Assembly (NCBI GenBank): GCA_025403435.1
Contig: CM046348.1
Span: 36,762,052-36,826,051 of the forward strand
Length of the DNA stretch: 64,000 nucleotides
Direction: 5' to 3'
DNA from: Artocarpus heterophyllus
Taxonomy: Eukaryota > Streptophyta > Magnoliopsida > Rosales > Moraceae
The notes beneath the pieces were generated by a model. It worked only from the letters and a program-made list of their open reading frames with translations. It ran no database searches and was not told where the DNA came from. Below are positions 37,254 through 48,579 of the stretch, one piece after another; position 1 is the stretch's first letter; each line of letters starts with the position of its first letter. The translations under genes were made by a program, and so were the position numbers.

Positions 37254-37432
37254 CGGCATGCCGGACCTCACAGTTCGGTAGGCCGAAGGTCACAGATCGA
37301 CAGGCTGGACGTACGGTCCGGCAGGCCGACAGTGGGGCAGAAATTTTGGTGCTCTGCCGGCAGGCCGAACCTTCATGTTCGGCAGGCCGAACCACCATGA
37401 TCGGCAGACCGATCACCCAGATCGGCCTGCCG
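37254..37432. repeat. Phased palindrome array in C4 leader (8 units)
   Basis: Decamers begin at 37254, 37276, 37298, 37319, 37358, 37380, 37402 and 37423. Centre spacings are 22, 22, 21, 39, 22, 22 and 21 bp. Consensus CGGCNNGCCG, usually within TTCGGCAGGCCGAA or ATCGGCNNGCCGAT, so each unit is itself close to a palindrome. Confidence 0.88.
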
Positions 37433-37924
37433 ACCGAGAGCAGCCAGGTGTCCAGAAAAGGTGCAATTTTTGGTGCAGTTTTAATTTTATTTTTGGGACG
37501 ATTCTGAGAAACATTAAATTTGGATATGACCGGAAATATGAAGTGTTCAATTCATACGGGATTGAGGACTTGAAGATGGATATTACATGAAGAAGGATAC
37601 AGCTTGAGGATTCAAGGATGAAGAATCGATAAATGTCTCGATTATTCTCTTGTAATCTTAGTTTTTCTATTCTCTAGGGTGGAACCATAATATTACGGTT
37701 ATTATTATTATTATGCTTGTAGCTTTGCTTGATTGCTTTGCTTGTCTGCATTATAATATGATTTACCATGTATATTGATAACATGTCATATAGAATAGGG
37801 AGTGCCGCTCATATTAAATTTGTTCATGCATAATTTCAAAATAAAACCTTGACTTCAAAAGATTGAGTGGGAGAAGGTTTTCGAAGAGAGAACCTAAGGC
37901 CTCCATCGTTGGTCCATAGGAAGA

Positions 37925-38252
37925 ACATGATGGTCCCAACCCCTAGGAAGGGATTTCTATCATGTACCAGATTGGATCTCTGAAAGGATAAGGTATTTTA
38001 GTATGATTTATGGTTGCACACCCCTAGGTGGTGATTATAAATCATGGATAAAATATTAAAACGGTGGTTATACACTCACGTTAATTTTATTATTAACCTC
38101 CCCTAGGAGCTCTGTTAATAAAATTAATGGCCAAAGAAACGATTATTAGTATATGCTGGATCATACGGGTCCTGGATAGCATATATTAATCAGGAGGGGA
38201 TCCATGTTCCTGATTGAATTTGGCATGACTCCCCTAGGAGCTTGTTGAATTC
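37925..38252 (+). other. C4 leader stem-loop array
   Basis: Six successive inverted repeats. A, 37925-37931 with 37959-37965 (7 bp). B, 38003-38010 with 38038-38045 (8 bp). C, 38081-38097 with 38114-38127 (14 bp with a 3-base bulge). D, 38150-38157 with 38178-38185 (8 bp, extendable). E, 38189-38195 with 38208-38214 (7 bp). F, 38216-38225 with 38243-38252 (with GU pairs). CCTAGG lies in or beside the loops of A, B, C and F and GGATCC in E. All are in the transcribed leader just before gag. Confidence 0.75.
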
Positions 38253-38403
38253 TGAGTTGGGAATTATCGTTGTAAGGTTGTGATATTTTCAAGGTTTTGA
38301 CACATAAACACATTTGTATGATTTTACATGATTGCGTTATCTTACTAAATTATTATATATGTTTGCTTATGTTTGGTATATGATTCTTTATTGTAGATTG
38401 AAA

Positions 38404-41400
38404 ATGTCTAAAAACGCTTTATCATCGATACTTGACAAAAACCAATTGACCGGTGAGAACTATAATGATTGGAAACGGAACCTGGACATCGTCCTTTCCT
38501 TTGAGAAACTGAAATATGTTCTGACAACTCCTTGTCCTCCCGAGCCTACGGGAGACTCAAGTAATGAGCAATTCCAAGCGTACGAACGCTGGAAAGATGC
38601 TAATGATCAGGCCCGCTGCTATGTTATGGCTAGCATCAATAACGTGCTGCAAGCTCAACATCAGGATTATGAGACTGCGAAGCAGATCTTGGATAATCTT
38701 GAGGACATGTTTGGAGGCCAGGCCATAACAAAGCGGCAAGGGGCGCTTCGGAAACTCTTAAACTGTAGACAGAGACCGGGGACATCTGTAAAGGAGCACA
38801 TGATGTTGGTCATGGGTTACCTCACTGAGGCTCAAACCAATGGAGCCGACATCGATGCTGAAACTCAGATGACTATGGTCTTTGAGACTCTGTCTAAGGA
38901 ATTTATTCCGTTTAGAGCTACTTTTAATCTAAGCAATAGACGGGATATGACCTTGACAGAACTGATGAAACAGTTACAAGAGTTTGAACTGCTGATCAGG
39001 GAGTCTCCTGCTGGTGGTGAGGCCAATATGGTAGCTGCTTCTGGTTCCAATCCTAACTCTAGGAATGGAAAGAAGCAACGGGCCAAAAGTGGGAAGTCTT
39101 CTATTCCTATTGCTACCAAGAGCAAGAAGAAGAAGAAGAAGAACCCAAAGAAGCTTAAGTGCTTCTTTTGTGGTAAGGTCGGGCATATAAAGAAGCATTG
39201 CAAGGACTTCCTTTCCAAGGGAGGTAGGTGTGATCTTCTATATTTAGAAACTTGTTTGGTTGAGGAATCCAGTGACATTTGGGTCATAGATTCTGGTGCA
39301 ACTAATCATGTTTGTGTTTCTCTGCAGGGATTCAAAGAAACGAGAAGTCTACTTCGTGAAGACTTAACGCTTCGGATGGGCGATGGATCCTTGGTCTCAG
39401 CGGAAGCAGTGGGAGATGTCCATCTTTATTTTGATAATTATAGGAGTTTAATTTTGCGAGATTGTTTTTATGTTCCTAAATTTAAAAGGAATTTAATTTC
39501 TGTATCTTCTTTATTTAAAGACTCCTACGTGGTATCTTTTAATGAAAAAGTGGTGATTCGTAAAAACAAATCTTTTATCTGTTCTGGATGGATGCAAAAT
39601 AATCTATATTTTATCAAACCTAAGATGAACCTGTTGCTTAATGCTGAGATAAATGATAATGACTCAAAAAGACTTAAAACTTCTCACTCTAATAAGACTT
39701 ATCTTTGGCATTTGCGCCTTGGCCATATTAACCTAAATAGGATTCAAAGGTTGGTAAGGGATGGACCTTTAAGTCACTTAAAGGTGGAATCTATACCTCA
39801 ATGTGAGTCTTGTTTGGAGGGTAAAATGACCAAAAGACTATACGGGTCTAAGGGCAATAGGGCCGAAGGGGTTCTAGAACTTGTGCATAGTGATGTTTGC
39901 GGACCGATGAACATCCGGGCACGAGGAGGGTATGAGTACTTCGTTACTTTTATTGACGATTACTCTAGATATGGGTATGTGTACCTAATGCACCACAAAA
40001 GCGAAACTTATGATAAGTTTAGGGAGTTTCGGGCTGAAGTGGAAAAGCAATTGGGTAGACCCATAAAGGCACTTCGATCAGATCGAGGTGGGGAATACCT
40101 TTCTGATGAGTTCTTGGGACACTTGTTAGAGAATGGGATTTTATCCCATTTGACTGCGCCGGGCACTCCGCAGCAGAATGGCGTAACAGAGAGAAGGAAT
40201 AGGACTTTGTTGGACATGATTCGGTCCATGATGAGTTATTCATCATTGCCTTTATCCTTTTGGGGATATGCACTACAAACCGCATGTTATCTTTTGAACA
40301 ATGTGCCTTCAAAATCGGTCCCTAAAACTCCTCACGAGTTGTGGACAAGACGGAAGACATCCTTAAACCATATTCGCATATGGGGATGTCCAGCTCATGT
40401 CCTGTTTAAGGATCCGAATAAGTTGGAAGCACGTTCAGAAGTTTGCGTGTTTGTAGGATATCCAAAAGGGACTAAAGGGGGTTATTTTTATAACCCAAAG
40501 GAAAATAAAGTCGTGGTTTCAACTAATGCAACTTTCCTTGAGGAGAGTTACATGAACGACTTTAAACCTCAAAGCAAAGTGGTGCTTGAGGAGTTGAGGG
40601 GTGATCCGTTTACTCCGGAGGTTCCGAACGAAACCATTCCGATCGGTGTAGAAAAACCAAACAAACCTGAACAACAACCTCAGGGGCTTCGGCGTAGTGG
40701 GAGGATCGGTCGTCAACCTGAGAGGTATATGTTCAATGGGGAGGTCTTTTTGGCTGAACCGGATGAACATGACAGGGATCCTTATACTTACGCAGAAGCT
40801 ATGGAGGATGTTGATTCAAGACTCTGGACAGAGGCCATGAACATTGAGATGAAGTCTATGGAGACTAATCGGGTCTGGGAGCTTGTGGATCTTCCCGAAG
40901 GGGTAAAACCCATAGGGAGTAAGTGGATCTACAAGAGGAAAAGAGGAGTGGATGGAAAGGTCGAAACCTTTAAGGCTAGACTAGTAGCTAAGGGTTATAC
41001 GCAAAAGGAAGGAATCGATTATGAGGAAACCTTTTCGCCTGTAGCCATGCTTAAGTCCATCTGGATTCTCTTGTCCATGGCTGCCGCTCCCGACTACGAG
41101 ATTTGGCAGATGGATGTCAAGACGGCTTTTCTGAATGGCTATCTTGATGAGTCCATTTATATGGAACAACCAGATGGGTTCAAGGTCGCGGGTCAGGAGG
41201 GTAAGGTTTGTAAGTTGCTAAAGTCTATTTATGGACTTAAGCAGGCTTCTCGTTCTTGGAACATAAGATTTGATCAAGTGATCAAGACTTATGGGTTCTC
41301 ACAAAATGTGGATGAACCATGTGTTTACGAACACATTAAGAATGGGAAGGTGGTTTTTCTACTACTCCATGTAGATGACATTCTGCTAATTGGCAATGAC

Positions 41401-42357
41401 GTTGGGGCATTGTCATCGGTCAAATTATGGTTGACCAAGCAGTTTGACATGAAGGACTTAGGTGAGGCTAATTTTGTTCTCGGTATCCAGATCTTTCGGG
41501 ATAGGAAGAACAAAATGATAGCTTTGTCACAGGCCGGCTACATAGATAAAATTCTCAGGAGGTTTGCAATGCAGGATTCCAAGAAAGGTGGGCAACCATC
41601 TAGGTCTGGAATTACTCTTTCTAAGAAAGACTCTCCAAAGTCTTATGAAGAAAGAGAATACATGAAGAAGGTGCCTTATGCTTCGGCAGTGGGTAGTCTC
41701 ATGTATGCCATGCTTTGCACTCGACCGGATATTAGCTATGCGGTCGGGATTGTGAGTCGATTTCAGGCGGATCCAGGACCGAACCATTGGGTTGCGGTAA
41801 AGCATATTTTCAAGTACCTGAGAAGGACTCGTGGGTATATGCTTGTGTATTCGGGTGAGGATTTAACTCCTCTAGGATACACTAATTCGGATTTTCAATC
41901 CTGCCTGGATTCTAGGAAATCGACTTCAGGGTTTGTGTTTACTCTGGGTGGCGGTGCCATCAGTTGGAGAAGTGCGAAGCAAGATTGCACTTTGGATTCA
42001 ACGATGGAGGCCGAGTATGTGGCGGCTAGTGATGCTTCGAAAGAAGCAGTGTGGCTCCGCAAGTTCCTTGGGGATCTTGAGGTAGTTCTTGGTATGGATA
42101 AAGCGGTATCACTGTACTGTGATAACAGTGCGGCGGTAGCTAATGCTAAGGAACCAAGATTTCACAAGAAGAGTAAGCATATTGATCGGAAGTATCATGT
42201 GATAAAGGACTTCGTTGAGAGCGGGCATGTCACGGTGTGCAAGATCGCGTCAGAGGACAATTTAGCTGATCCATTTACGAAGACACTTTCTGGGAGAGTC
42301 TTCGAAAGGCATGTGGAAGCTATGGGGATGCGAAATTTGCAGTATTTACTCACTTAG
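38404..42357 (+). CDS. Gag-Pol polyprotein of copia element C4 (full length, probably impaired)
   Basis: Uninterrupted 1317-residue frame collinear with that of C2. Gag with UBN2-type domain, zinc knuckle 253-266, protease DSGA 296-299, integrase from H436 with D497, D560 and E596, RT with D904, RNase H with E1202 and D1240. Two changes stand out against C2: the RT motif YVDD reads HVDD (residue 989), and the RNase H Asp at 1161 is Asn (GYTNSDF instead of GYTDSDF). Tyr in YVDD lines the polymerase site and the RNase H Asp binds metal, so reduced activity is expected; this is inference. Start is the MSKN ATG; an upstream in-frame ATG at 38359 would add 15 residues. Confidence 0.94.
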   Translation: MSKNALSSILDKNQLTGENYNDWKRNLDIVLSFEKLKYVLTTPCPPEPTGDSSNEQFQAYERWKDANDQARCYVMASINNVLQAQHQDYETAKQILDNLEDMFGGQAITKRQGALRKLLNCRQRPGTSVKEHMMLVMGYLTEAQTNGADIDAETQMTMVFETLSKEFIPFRATFNLSNRRDMTLTELMKQLQEFELLIRESPAGGEANMVAASGSNPNSRNGKKQRAKSGKSSIPIATKSKKKKKKNPKKLKCFFCGKVGHIKKHCKDFLSKGGRCDLLYLETCLVEESSDIWVIDSGATNHVCVSLQGFKETRSLLREDLTLRMGDGSLVSAEAVGDVHLYFDNYRSLILRDCFYVPKFKRNLISVSSLFKDSYVVSFNEKVVIRKNKSFICSGWMQNNLYFIKPKMNLLLNAEINDNDSKRLKTSHSNKTYLWHLRLGHINLNRIQRLVRDGPLSHLKVESIPQCESCLEGKMTKRLYGSKGNRAEGVLELVHSDVCGPMNIRARGGYEYFVTFIDDYSRYGYVYLMHHKSETYDKFREFRAEVEKQLGRPIKALRSDRGGEYLSDEFLGHLLENGILSHLTAPGTPQQNGVTERRNRTLLDMIRSMMSYSSLPLSFWGYALQTACYLLNNVPSKSVPKTPHELWTRRKTSLNHIRIWGCPAHVLFKDPNKLEARSEVCVFVGYPKGTKGGYFYNPKENKVVVSTNATFLEESYMNDFKPQSKVVLEELRGDPFTPEVPNETIPIGVEKPNKPEQQPQGLRRSGRIGRQPERYMFNGEVFLAEPDEHDRDPYTYAEAMEDVDSRLWTEAMNIEMKSMETNRVWELVDLPEGVKPIGSKWIYKRKRGVDGKVETFKARLVAKGYTQKEGIDYEETFSPVAMLKSIWILLSMAAAPDYEIWQMDVKTAFLNGYLDESIYMEQPDGFKVAGQEGKVCKLLKSIYGLKQASRSWNIRFDQVIKTYGFSQNVDEPCVYEHIKNGKVVFLLLHVDDILLIGNDVGALSSVKLWLTKQFDMKDLGEANFVLGIQIFRDRKNKMIALSQAGYIDKILRRFAMQDSKKGGQPSRSGITLSKKDSPKSYEEREYMKKVPYASAVGSLMYAMLCTRPDISYAVGIVSRFQADPGPNHWVAVKHIFKYLRRTRGYMLVYSGEDLTPLGYTNSDFQSCLDSRKSTSGFVFTLGGGAISWRSAKQDCTLDSTMEAEYVAASDASKEAVWLRKFLGDLEVVLGMDKAVSLYCDNSAAVANAKEPRFHKKSKHIDRKYHVIKDFVESGHVTVCKIASEDNLADPFTKTLSGRVFERHVEAMGMRNLQYLLT

Positions 42358-42371
42358 TGCAAGTGGGAGAT

Positions 42372-44404
42372 TGTTAGACATGTATGCTCTAAGGAGTAAA
42401 AATGTAATACGTTTTTGGAGACATTTTTATCAATAAAGAATTTATTCATTTATATATACCAAATATTGTCCTCTTTACGTTCATATTTGTTGAATGTATG
42501 ATAAGCAAACAATAGTCTGAGACTATCAGTCTAAACCTTAAGAGTTGGGCATATGATGGGATGATTATGCGGTAGACACGACTCTTAAGGTGATGGTCTA
42601 AAATATATGATCCGCAATCGAGGGAATAAAGTTGGGCGCTTTATTCATGTAAAGATTGTTATGTTGTCTATATCCCTTTTGGGAGATGGTTTGTCTTGGC
42701 CATCGGAGTTGGACTCCGTGAATAGAAACATTGGCGCGTTGTCATAGGTGACGATGTGTTGGATCGGGACATAAAGTGAATTGATTTGGATTAATAATTC
42801 TGTCTTGGCAAATCGATTCACTTTAGACAATCATTTGTATTGTATCTTAATCCTGAGATGAATAATGGGCCCGTTGTCTCGACTTGTGTCTTTTGATGTA
42901 CCAATGGGTGACTCCCACATCTCTATAGTGGCATGCATGCCGGTACGTTGGAGGCATGACTCTTGGTAGCGTAGACTTGTTATTCATAGATATGGAATCC
43001 ATAGCTCCTCTTTAGGAGTAATGATATCCTCTTATATGCGTTGTCCTGTAATTGGAAAACTGGAGCGCTCAACCATTTGGATACATAGGTGTAACCGAAT
43101 GGTATACTATCTTTGGATGGTAAGTTTTCTAATGGTGAGACAATGGAACGTAAGATAAAAATAATCGGGAAGGTAAGACAGAACTTGTCCTTAAGCCGAT
43201 TATGGATGATCATATGGGGATGCGATACACTATGATATGTCATGGAGACTTAGCTACACGAGCTTCGTAATTCTATAAAGTTCGAGAGTGCAGCTCCAAG
43301 CTTTTAGTGGAGTAGCGTTGGAGTTGATAATTGTGAAATGTATATCTGGGATATTGGGTTTCATAATTATCATGAGCTTGAACTTTATAGGTCCATTTTG
43401 GTCCCCTTTGCTAGCTCACAAAATCCTGTAACGACACGGCGTGCTTTTCCAATAATTGGTGACTTATGTAGGATTTATCAGATTGGTTTAAAATTTATAA
43501 GAATCAAATAATTCATGTCTGTTTATCGGTTGAATTAATTATGTAAGAAATTAGTTCAAGATGAACTTGTTGAATTATGGCGTTCGGATAATTCTTATCT
43601 GTTTATCGGTTGTTTTAATTTTGGACAATTAGAACAAGATAAACTTGTAGAATTATTGTGAATTGATTTATTTTCTTAGAGATTATCTTGATAAAGTTTG
43701 TTTTGATCAGATATCTTTTCTATTGGGCTATTTGAATCAAAACTGAGACTTTATCCTTTAGAATCTCGGGTGGAAAATAAAAGATTTGCGGAGATTTTTT
43801 CTCGGCAGTTCGGCATGCCGGATGACGTGTTCGGCCTGCCGAACTGGCCAGTTCGGCCTGCCTATCTCACAGTTCGGCATGCCGACCGCGACAGTTAAGA
43901 TTACGCGTTTTTCACGCGTATCTTATCAGATATTGATCCGAACTTGATTCTGTTTCGATTTTTGAGACCTAATCTGATATGGACTGACCCCAAGTACCAA
44001 TAGGTATAAAAAGGGAGTGAGTCTAATGATTTACTCAGATCAATTTGGGAGATTAAGAGTGATACTCTTCTGGTGAGCATCTGAAAACTCCCTGAGAGCT
44101 TTTGTTCACAAATCACGAACACTAGCTTTGGGTTCTCTCTATTGATTGGAAGGAGAGTCACCGGTGGAAGAGCTGTACGTGTGAGCCCACACTCACTCCG
44201 GTTGTGGATAGAGAATAGCAAAGAAGACCAGTTGGTTGAGGCTCTTCTGGAACGTTACTTCTCTACACAGGTCGCGGAGGTTCTTTGGCATACTGAGGTT
44301 AGTAAGATCTGTTTAATTTATACATATAACATGTCAAACTTGTGTTTTGGAAAATACTCTGATGAAAAATTTTAAAAATTCCGCTGCGCACTTTGTTTCC
44401 AACA
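42372..44404 (+). repeat. C4 3' LTR
   Basis: 2033 bp, preceded by polypurine tract AAGTGGGAGAT (42361-42371). Palindrome array 43811-43884, TATA box 44005-44013, and U3 tandem repeat with copies starting at 43508 and 43588. Collinear with 34707-36738. Confidence 0.96.
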
Positions 44405-45664
44405 GAGATTTGGTAGATGGATGTCAAGATAGCCTTTCTAAATGGCTATCTTAATGAGTCCATTTATATAGTATAGCCAGACAGGTTTAAGGCCAAGGGT
44501 TAGGAGGGTAAGGTTTGTAAGTTGCTAAAGTCAATTTATGGACTTAAGCAGGTTTCTGATACTTGGAACATAAGCTTTGATCAAGTGATCAAGACTTATG
44601 GGTTCACACAAAATGTGGACAAAGCATGTGTTTACAAACACATTAAGGATGGGAATGTGGTTTTTCTACTACTATATGTAAATGACATTCTGCTAATTGG
44701 CAATGACATTGGGTATTGTTATCGGTCAAATTATGGTTGACCAAGTAGTTTGACATGAGGGACTTGGGTGGAGCTAATTATATTCTCAGTATCCCGATTT
44801 TTTAGGATAGGAAGAACCATAATGATAGCTTAATCCCAAGCTGGCTACATAGATAAAATTCTTAAAAGGTATGCAATGCGGGGTTCCAAGAAATGTGGGC
44901 AACCATCTAGGTTTGGAATTACTCTTTCAAAGAAAGACTCACCAAAATCTGATGAGGAAAGAGAACACATGAAGAAGGTGCCTTATGCTTCGGTAGTAGG
45001 TAGTCTCATGTATGCTATGCTTTGCACATGACCGGATATTAGTTATGGGGTCGGGATTGTAAGTTAATTTCAGTCGGATCTAGGACCAAACTAATGGGTT
45101 ACGGTCAAGCATATTTTCAGGTACCTAAGAAGGACTCAAGGGTATATGCTTGTGTATTCGGGTGAGGATTTAACACCTTTAGGATACATTGACTCGGATT
45201 TCCAATCCTGTTTGAATACAAGAAGATCGACTACCGGTTTTGTGTTGACTCTGGGTGATGGTGCCATTGTTTTGAGAAGTGTCAACCAAGATTGCACTTC
45301 GGATTCAACGATGGAGGCTGAGTATATGGCAGCTAGTGATGCTTTGAAAGAAGCAGTGTGGCTCTGCAAGTTCTTTAGGGATCTTGAGGTAGTTCCTGGT
45401 ATAGATAAAGCGATATCGCTGTATTGTGATAACAATGTGGTGATAGCTAATACTAAGGAACCAAGATGTCACAAGAAGAGTAAACATGTTGATCGAAATT
45501 ATCATGTGATAAAGGGCTTCGTTGATGGCAGGCATGTTGCTATATGCAAAATCACATCCGAGGAAAATTTAGCTGATCCATTCACGAAGACACTAACTGT
45601 GAGAGTTTTCAAGAGGCATGTAGAAGCTATGGGGACGCGAGATTTGTCATATTTACTCACTTAG
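44405..45664 (+). pseudogene. C3 gag-pol remnant, 3' part (RT C-terminus and RNase H)
   Basis: Resumes C3 after C4 with the MDVKIAFLNGYL block of RT. The catalytic motif reads YVND (near 44676), so one Asp of YVDD is lost. RNase H is open from 45146 to the stop at about 45664, with IDSDF, MEAEYMAASDA and YCDNN recognisable. Stops near 44474, 44740, 45028 and 45065 break the RT part. Confidence 0.9.
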
Positions 45665-45678
45665 TGCAAGTGGGAGAC

Positions 45679-47539
45679 TATTAGACATGTATGCCCTAAG
45701 GAGTAAAATTTTAATATGTTTTTGGAGATATTTTTATCAATAAAGAGTTTATTTATTATTCATACACCAAATTGATTTGTCCTCTCTATGTTCATATTTG
45801 TTAAATGTATGATAAGCAAACAAAAGCCTGAGACTGTTGGTCTAAGCTTTTAGAATCAGGCATATGATGGACAGATTATGCAAAACACATGATTCTAAAG
45901 GTGATGGTCTAAATTATAAGTTCTGTAATTGAGGGAATAAAGTTGGGCACTTTATTCATGCAAAGATTGTTATGTTGTCTATATCCCTAACGGGAGATGG
46001 TTTGTCTTGGCCATCAAAGGTGGACTTCGTGAATAAAAACATTGGTGCATTTTCATTGGTGACGGTATATTGGATCGGGACATAAAGTATAATTGATTTG
46101 GGTTAATAATTTTATCTCGACAAATCAATAAGTCTTTTGATGCACCAAAGGGTGACATCTACAATTCATGTTGGTATGCATGTCGGTACGTTAGAGACTT
46201 GACTTTAGATAGTGTAGACTTGTTATTCATACATACGGAATCTATAGCTCCTTTTTAGGAGTCAATGATATCCTCTTATATGCATTATCCTGTAATTGAA
46301 AGGCTAGAGCTCTCAACCATTTAGATACATAGGTGTAATTGAATGGTATACTGTCTATCGATGGTGGGATAATGGAATGTAAGAGAAAATAACTTGGGAG
46401 GTAAGATATGATTTATTCTTGAGCCGATTACGGATATCCTATGGGGATACAATACATTATGATATGTCATGGAGACTTAGCTATTTGGGCTTTGTAATTC
46501 TATATAGTTTAAGAGTGCAGCTCTAAGCTTTTAATAGAGTAGTGTTAGAGTTGATAATTATGAAATGTATATCTAGGATATTAGGTTTCATAATTATCTA
46601 GAGCTTAAACTATATACGTCCATCAAGTCCCGTTTGCTAGCTTATATTAAATCCTGTAACGATACAACGTGCTTTTTCAATAAATTGGTGACTTATGTTA
46701 AATTATTAGACTGGTTGAAATTCGATAGGATTAGATAATTCATGTCTATTTATCGATTGAATTAATTTTGTAAAAAATTAATTCAAGATAAATTTGTTGA
46801 ATTATCAGGAATATTTATTTTCCTAGAGATTATCTAGATATGGTTGTTTTAATCAGATAATTTCTCTATTGGGTTATTTGAATTAAAACTGCGCTTTATC
46901 CAAAGAATCTTAGTTGGAAAATAAAAGATTTGTAGGGATCATTTATTGTAAATTTGGTAGGCCGGTCTTTAGGTTCGGCTTGTCGATGGAGTATGTTTGG
47001 CAAGATGATCTACTAGTTTGGCCTACCGACCAAATGATAATCTGATCATGCATTTTTATGCGATTTTATCAAATATTGATCCAGATTTGAATTTTTGTGG
47101 CCTTATCTGATAAGGACAAACCCTAAGGTCCAACCTCTATAAATAAGAAGTGAGACTCATAAGTTATTTAGATTAGTTGAAAGATTAAGAGTGAGCACTC
47201 TATTCTATGAGTCTCTAAAACTCCCCTGAAGAACTATTGTTCACAAATCACGAATGGTAGTTCTGGGTATGTCTCAATTGGTTGGAAAGAGAGTCACCGT
47301 GGAAGAGTTGTATGATGTATACCCATATGCACTCCGATCGTGGATAGAGAATAGAAAAGAAGACCAATTGGTTGATACTCTTTTAGAACATTCTTCTCTT
47401 CATCGATTATAGGAGCTCTTTAGCAAACAAGGTTAATAAGATCTGGTTAATTTATGCATATAGCGTGTCAAACTTACGTTTTGGAAAATACTCTAGTATA
47501 AAAATTTTAAAATTTCTATTGCGTACTATTTTTCCAACA
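45679..47539 (+). repeat. C3 3' LTR
   Basis: 1861 bp. The first bases are TATTAGACATG, so the canonical TG terminus has mutated to TA. It ends TTTTTCCAACA. It has the single-copy U3 repeat and a degraded palindrome array (about 46951-47027). Confidence 0.92.
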
Positions 47540-48579
47540 CTTTATTGTCTCTTTCTTGAATTAGGGTTCCTAACATACCAACCAAAATAAAAATTTGATT
47601 CAGAATTTGTGAATTAGGGTTTTTTTGCCTATTTGAATCACACTAGGATTTCTTGTTGTCTTTATTCCCGTTGGTTTCCTTTTGCTAGCCAAAATTCTTG
47701 GTTAGGGTTTTGGTCGAATTCTTGAGAGTTTGTTTGTTTGCTGACTGAATTTCAGTGAGTTTGGGTTTCATTCAACTTCTTGATTCATTCTTTTTTTTTT
47801 CTTCAACAGCTTATTCATACTTCATAAAAAAAAGGACGTGAAAGAAAAGAAAAGAAAAGAAAAAATAGAAAAGAAAGCAAGAAAAAAAAGAGAGGAAAAA
47901 GAAAAAAAAATAAAATTTGTTGATGCTCATTATACTTGTAATTTCTCGTTGTTTTGACCTAGGATTCCTAACTCTTGAACCATTATTGCCACTTTTAAAT
48001 TGCTTGCATCAATTTCTTGAGAATTGCTTATTAAATCTTGTGGTTTGTCTTGGTTGTTCATCACCTTGAATTGCTACTTGAAACTTGATTGTTTATGAAT
48101 CTAATTAAGAATTAAAAAAGACGCAACGAGTGGAAAAAGGCAAGAGTGGTGAGAACATAAGAGGGTAAAAGCCATTTGAGTGCCAAACATGAGAGTGAGT
48201 AAATCTTTCTTGAGTGAAACATGTGACCGAGTTCTTGTGAGGTTTCAATATTGTTTTACAGATTCTAAACATGTCACACAATCATGAAGAAGACTCAACC
48301 TAGGAGGTATAACAACCAACCATTCCAAACTTACAATGACATGTATTGTTGGGGGAGATGAGACAGATGATGAGGGCAGAATTAGAGCAAATACATGGAG
48401 GATGGATAGGTTGGAAGAGGAGACAACTAGGGGCAGCCTCAAAATGTTCCCATTAGGCAACCACCTAGCCGTGTGCAACTAGTGGTTCAATAGGGAGATG
48501 TTGAAGATAAAGAGCAATTGGGTGAACCACCAATGATTGGGGTAGGTTTGGGCATGGCTACCGAAATAGAGAAGTTAGG
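47540..48579 (+). other. G2 leader after the C3 insertion
   Basis: Non-coding 5' region of G2 between LTR and gag. It includes an A/G-rich simple-sequence block at about 47824-47920 with AAAAG-like repeats. An open frame on the other strand (48245-48478) has no recognisable signature. The gag coding region may begin slightly upstream of 48580. Confidence 0.6.

Larger units (their letters stand above)
34707..44404 (+). mobile_element. Ty1/copia element C4, full length with open polyprotein
   Basis: A 9698-bp element in C3, on the plus strand. LTRs 34707-36738 (2032 bp) and 42372-44404 (2033 bp), perfect PBS, long leader, 1317-codon polyprotein, polypurine tract and TSD gagat. By eye the LTRs differ at roughly 17-20 positions (about 1%), so it is older than C2 but still young. 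It is closely related to C2. Active-site substitutions suggest its own enzymes are impaired. Confidence 0.97.
28610..47539 (+). mobile_element. Ty1/copia element C3, interrupted by C4
   Basis: Decayed member of the same copia family with shorter LTRs (28610-30462, 1853 bp; 45679-47539, 1861 bp) and TSD cttta. It lies in the leader of G2. Its coding region is split by C4 at 34706/44405. It appears to be the most diverged copia copy here, with only one copy of the U3 tandem repeat seen in C1, C2, C4 and C5. Confidence 0.93.

Noticed and set aside
37254..37432. Regularly spaced repeats resembling a CRISPR array
   Set aside because: Units are 10 bp with about 12-bp gaps, not repeats of about 30 bp with unique spacers. 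There are no cas genes and the setting is a plant retrotransposon leader.
38332..38403. Upstream extension of the C4 polyprotein from 38332
   Set aside because: The first codon is TTG. The segment is not needed by any domain and overlaps a splice acceptor-like site; the MSKN ATG is conserved in all copies.
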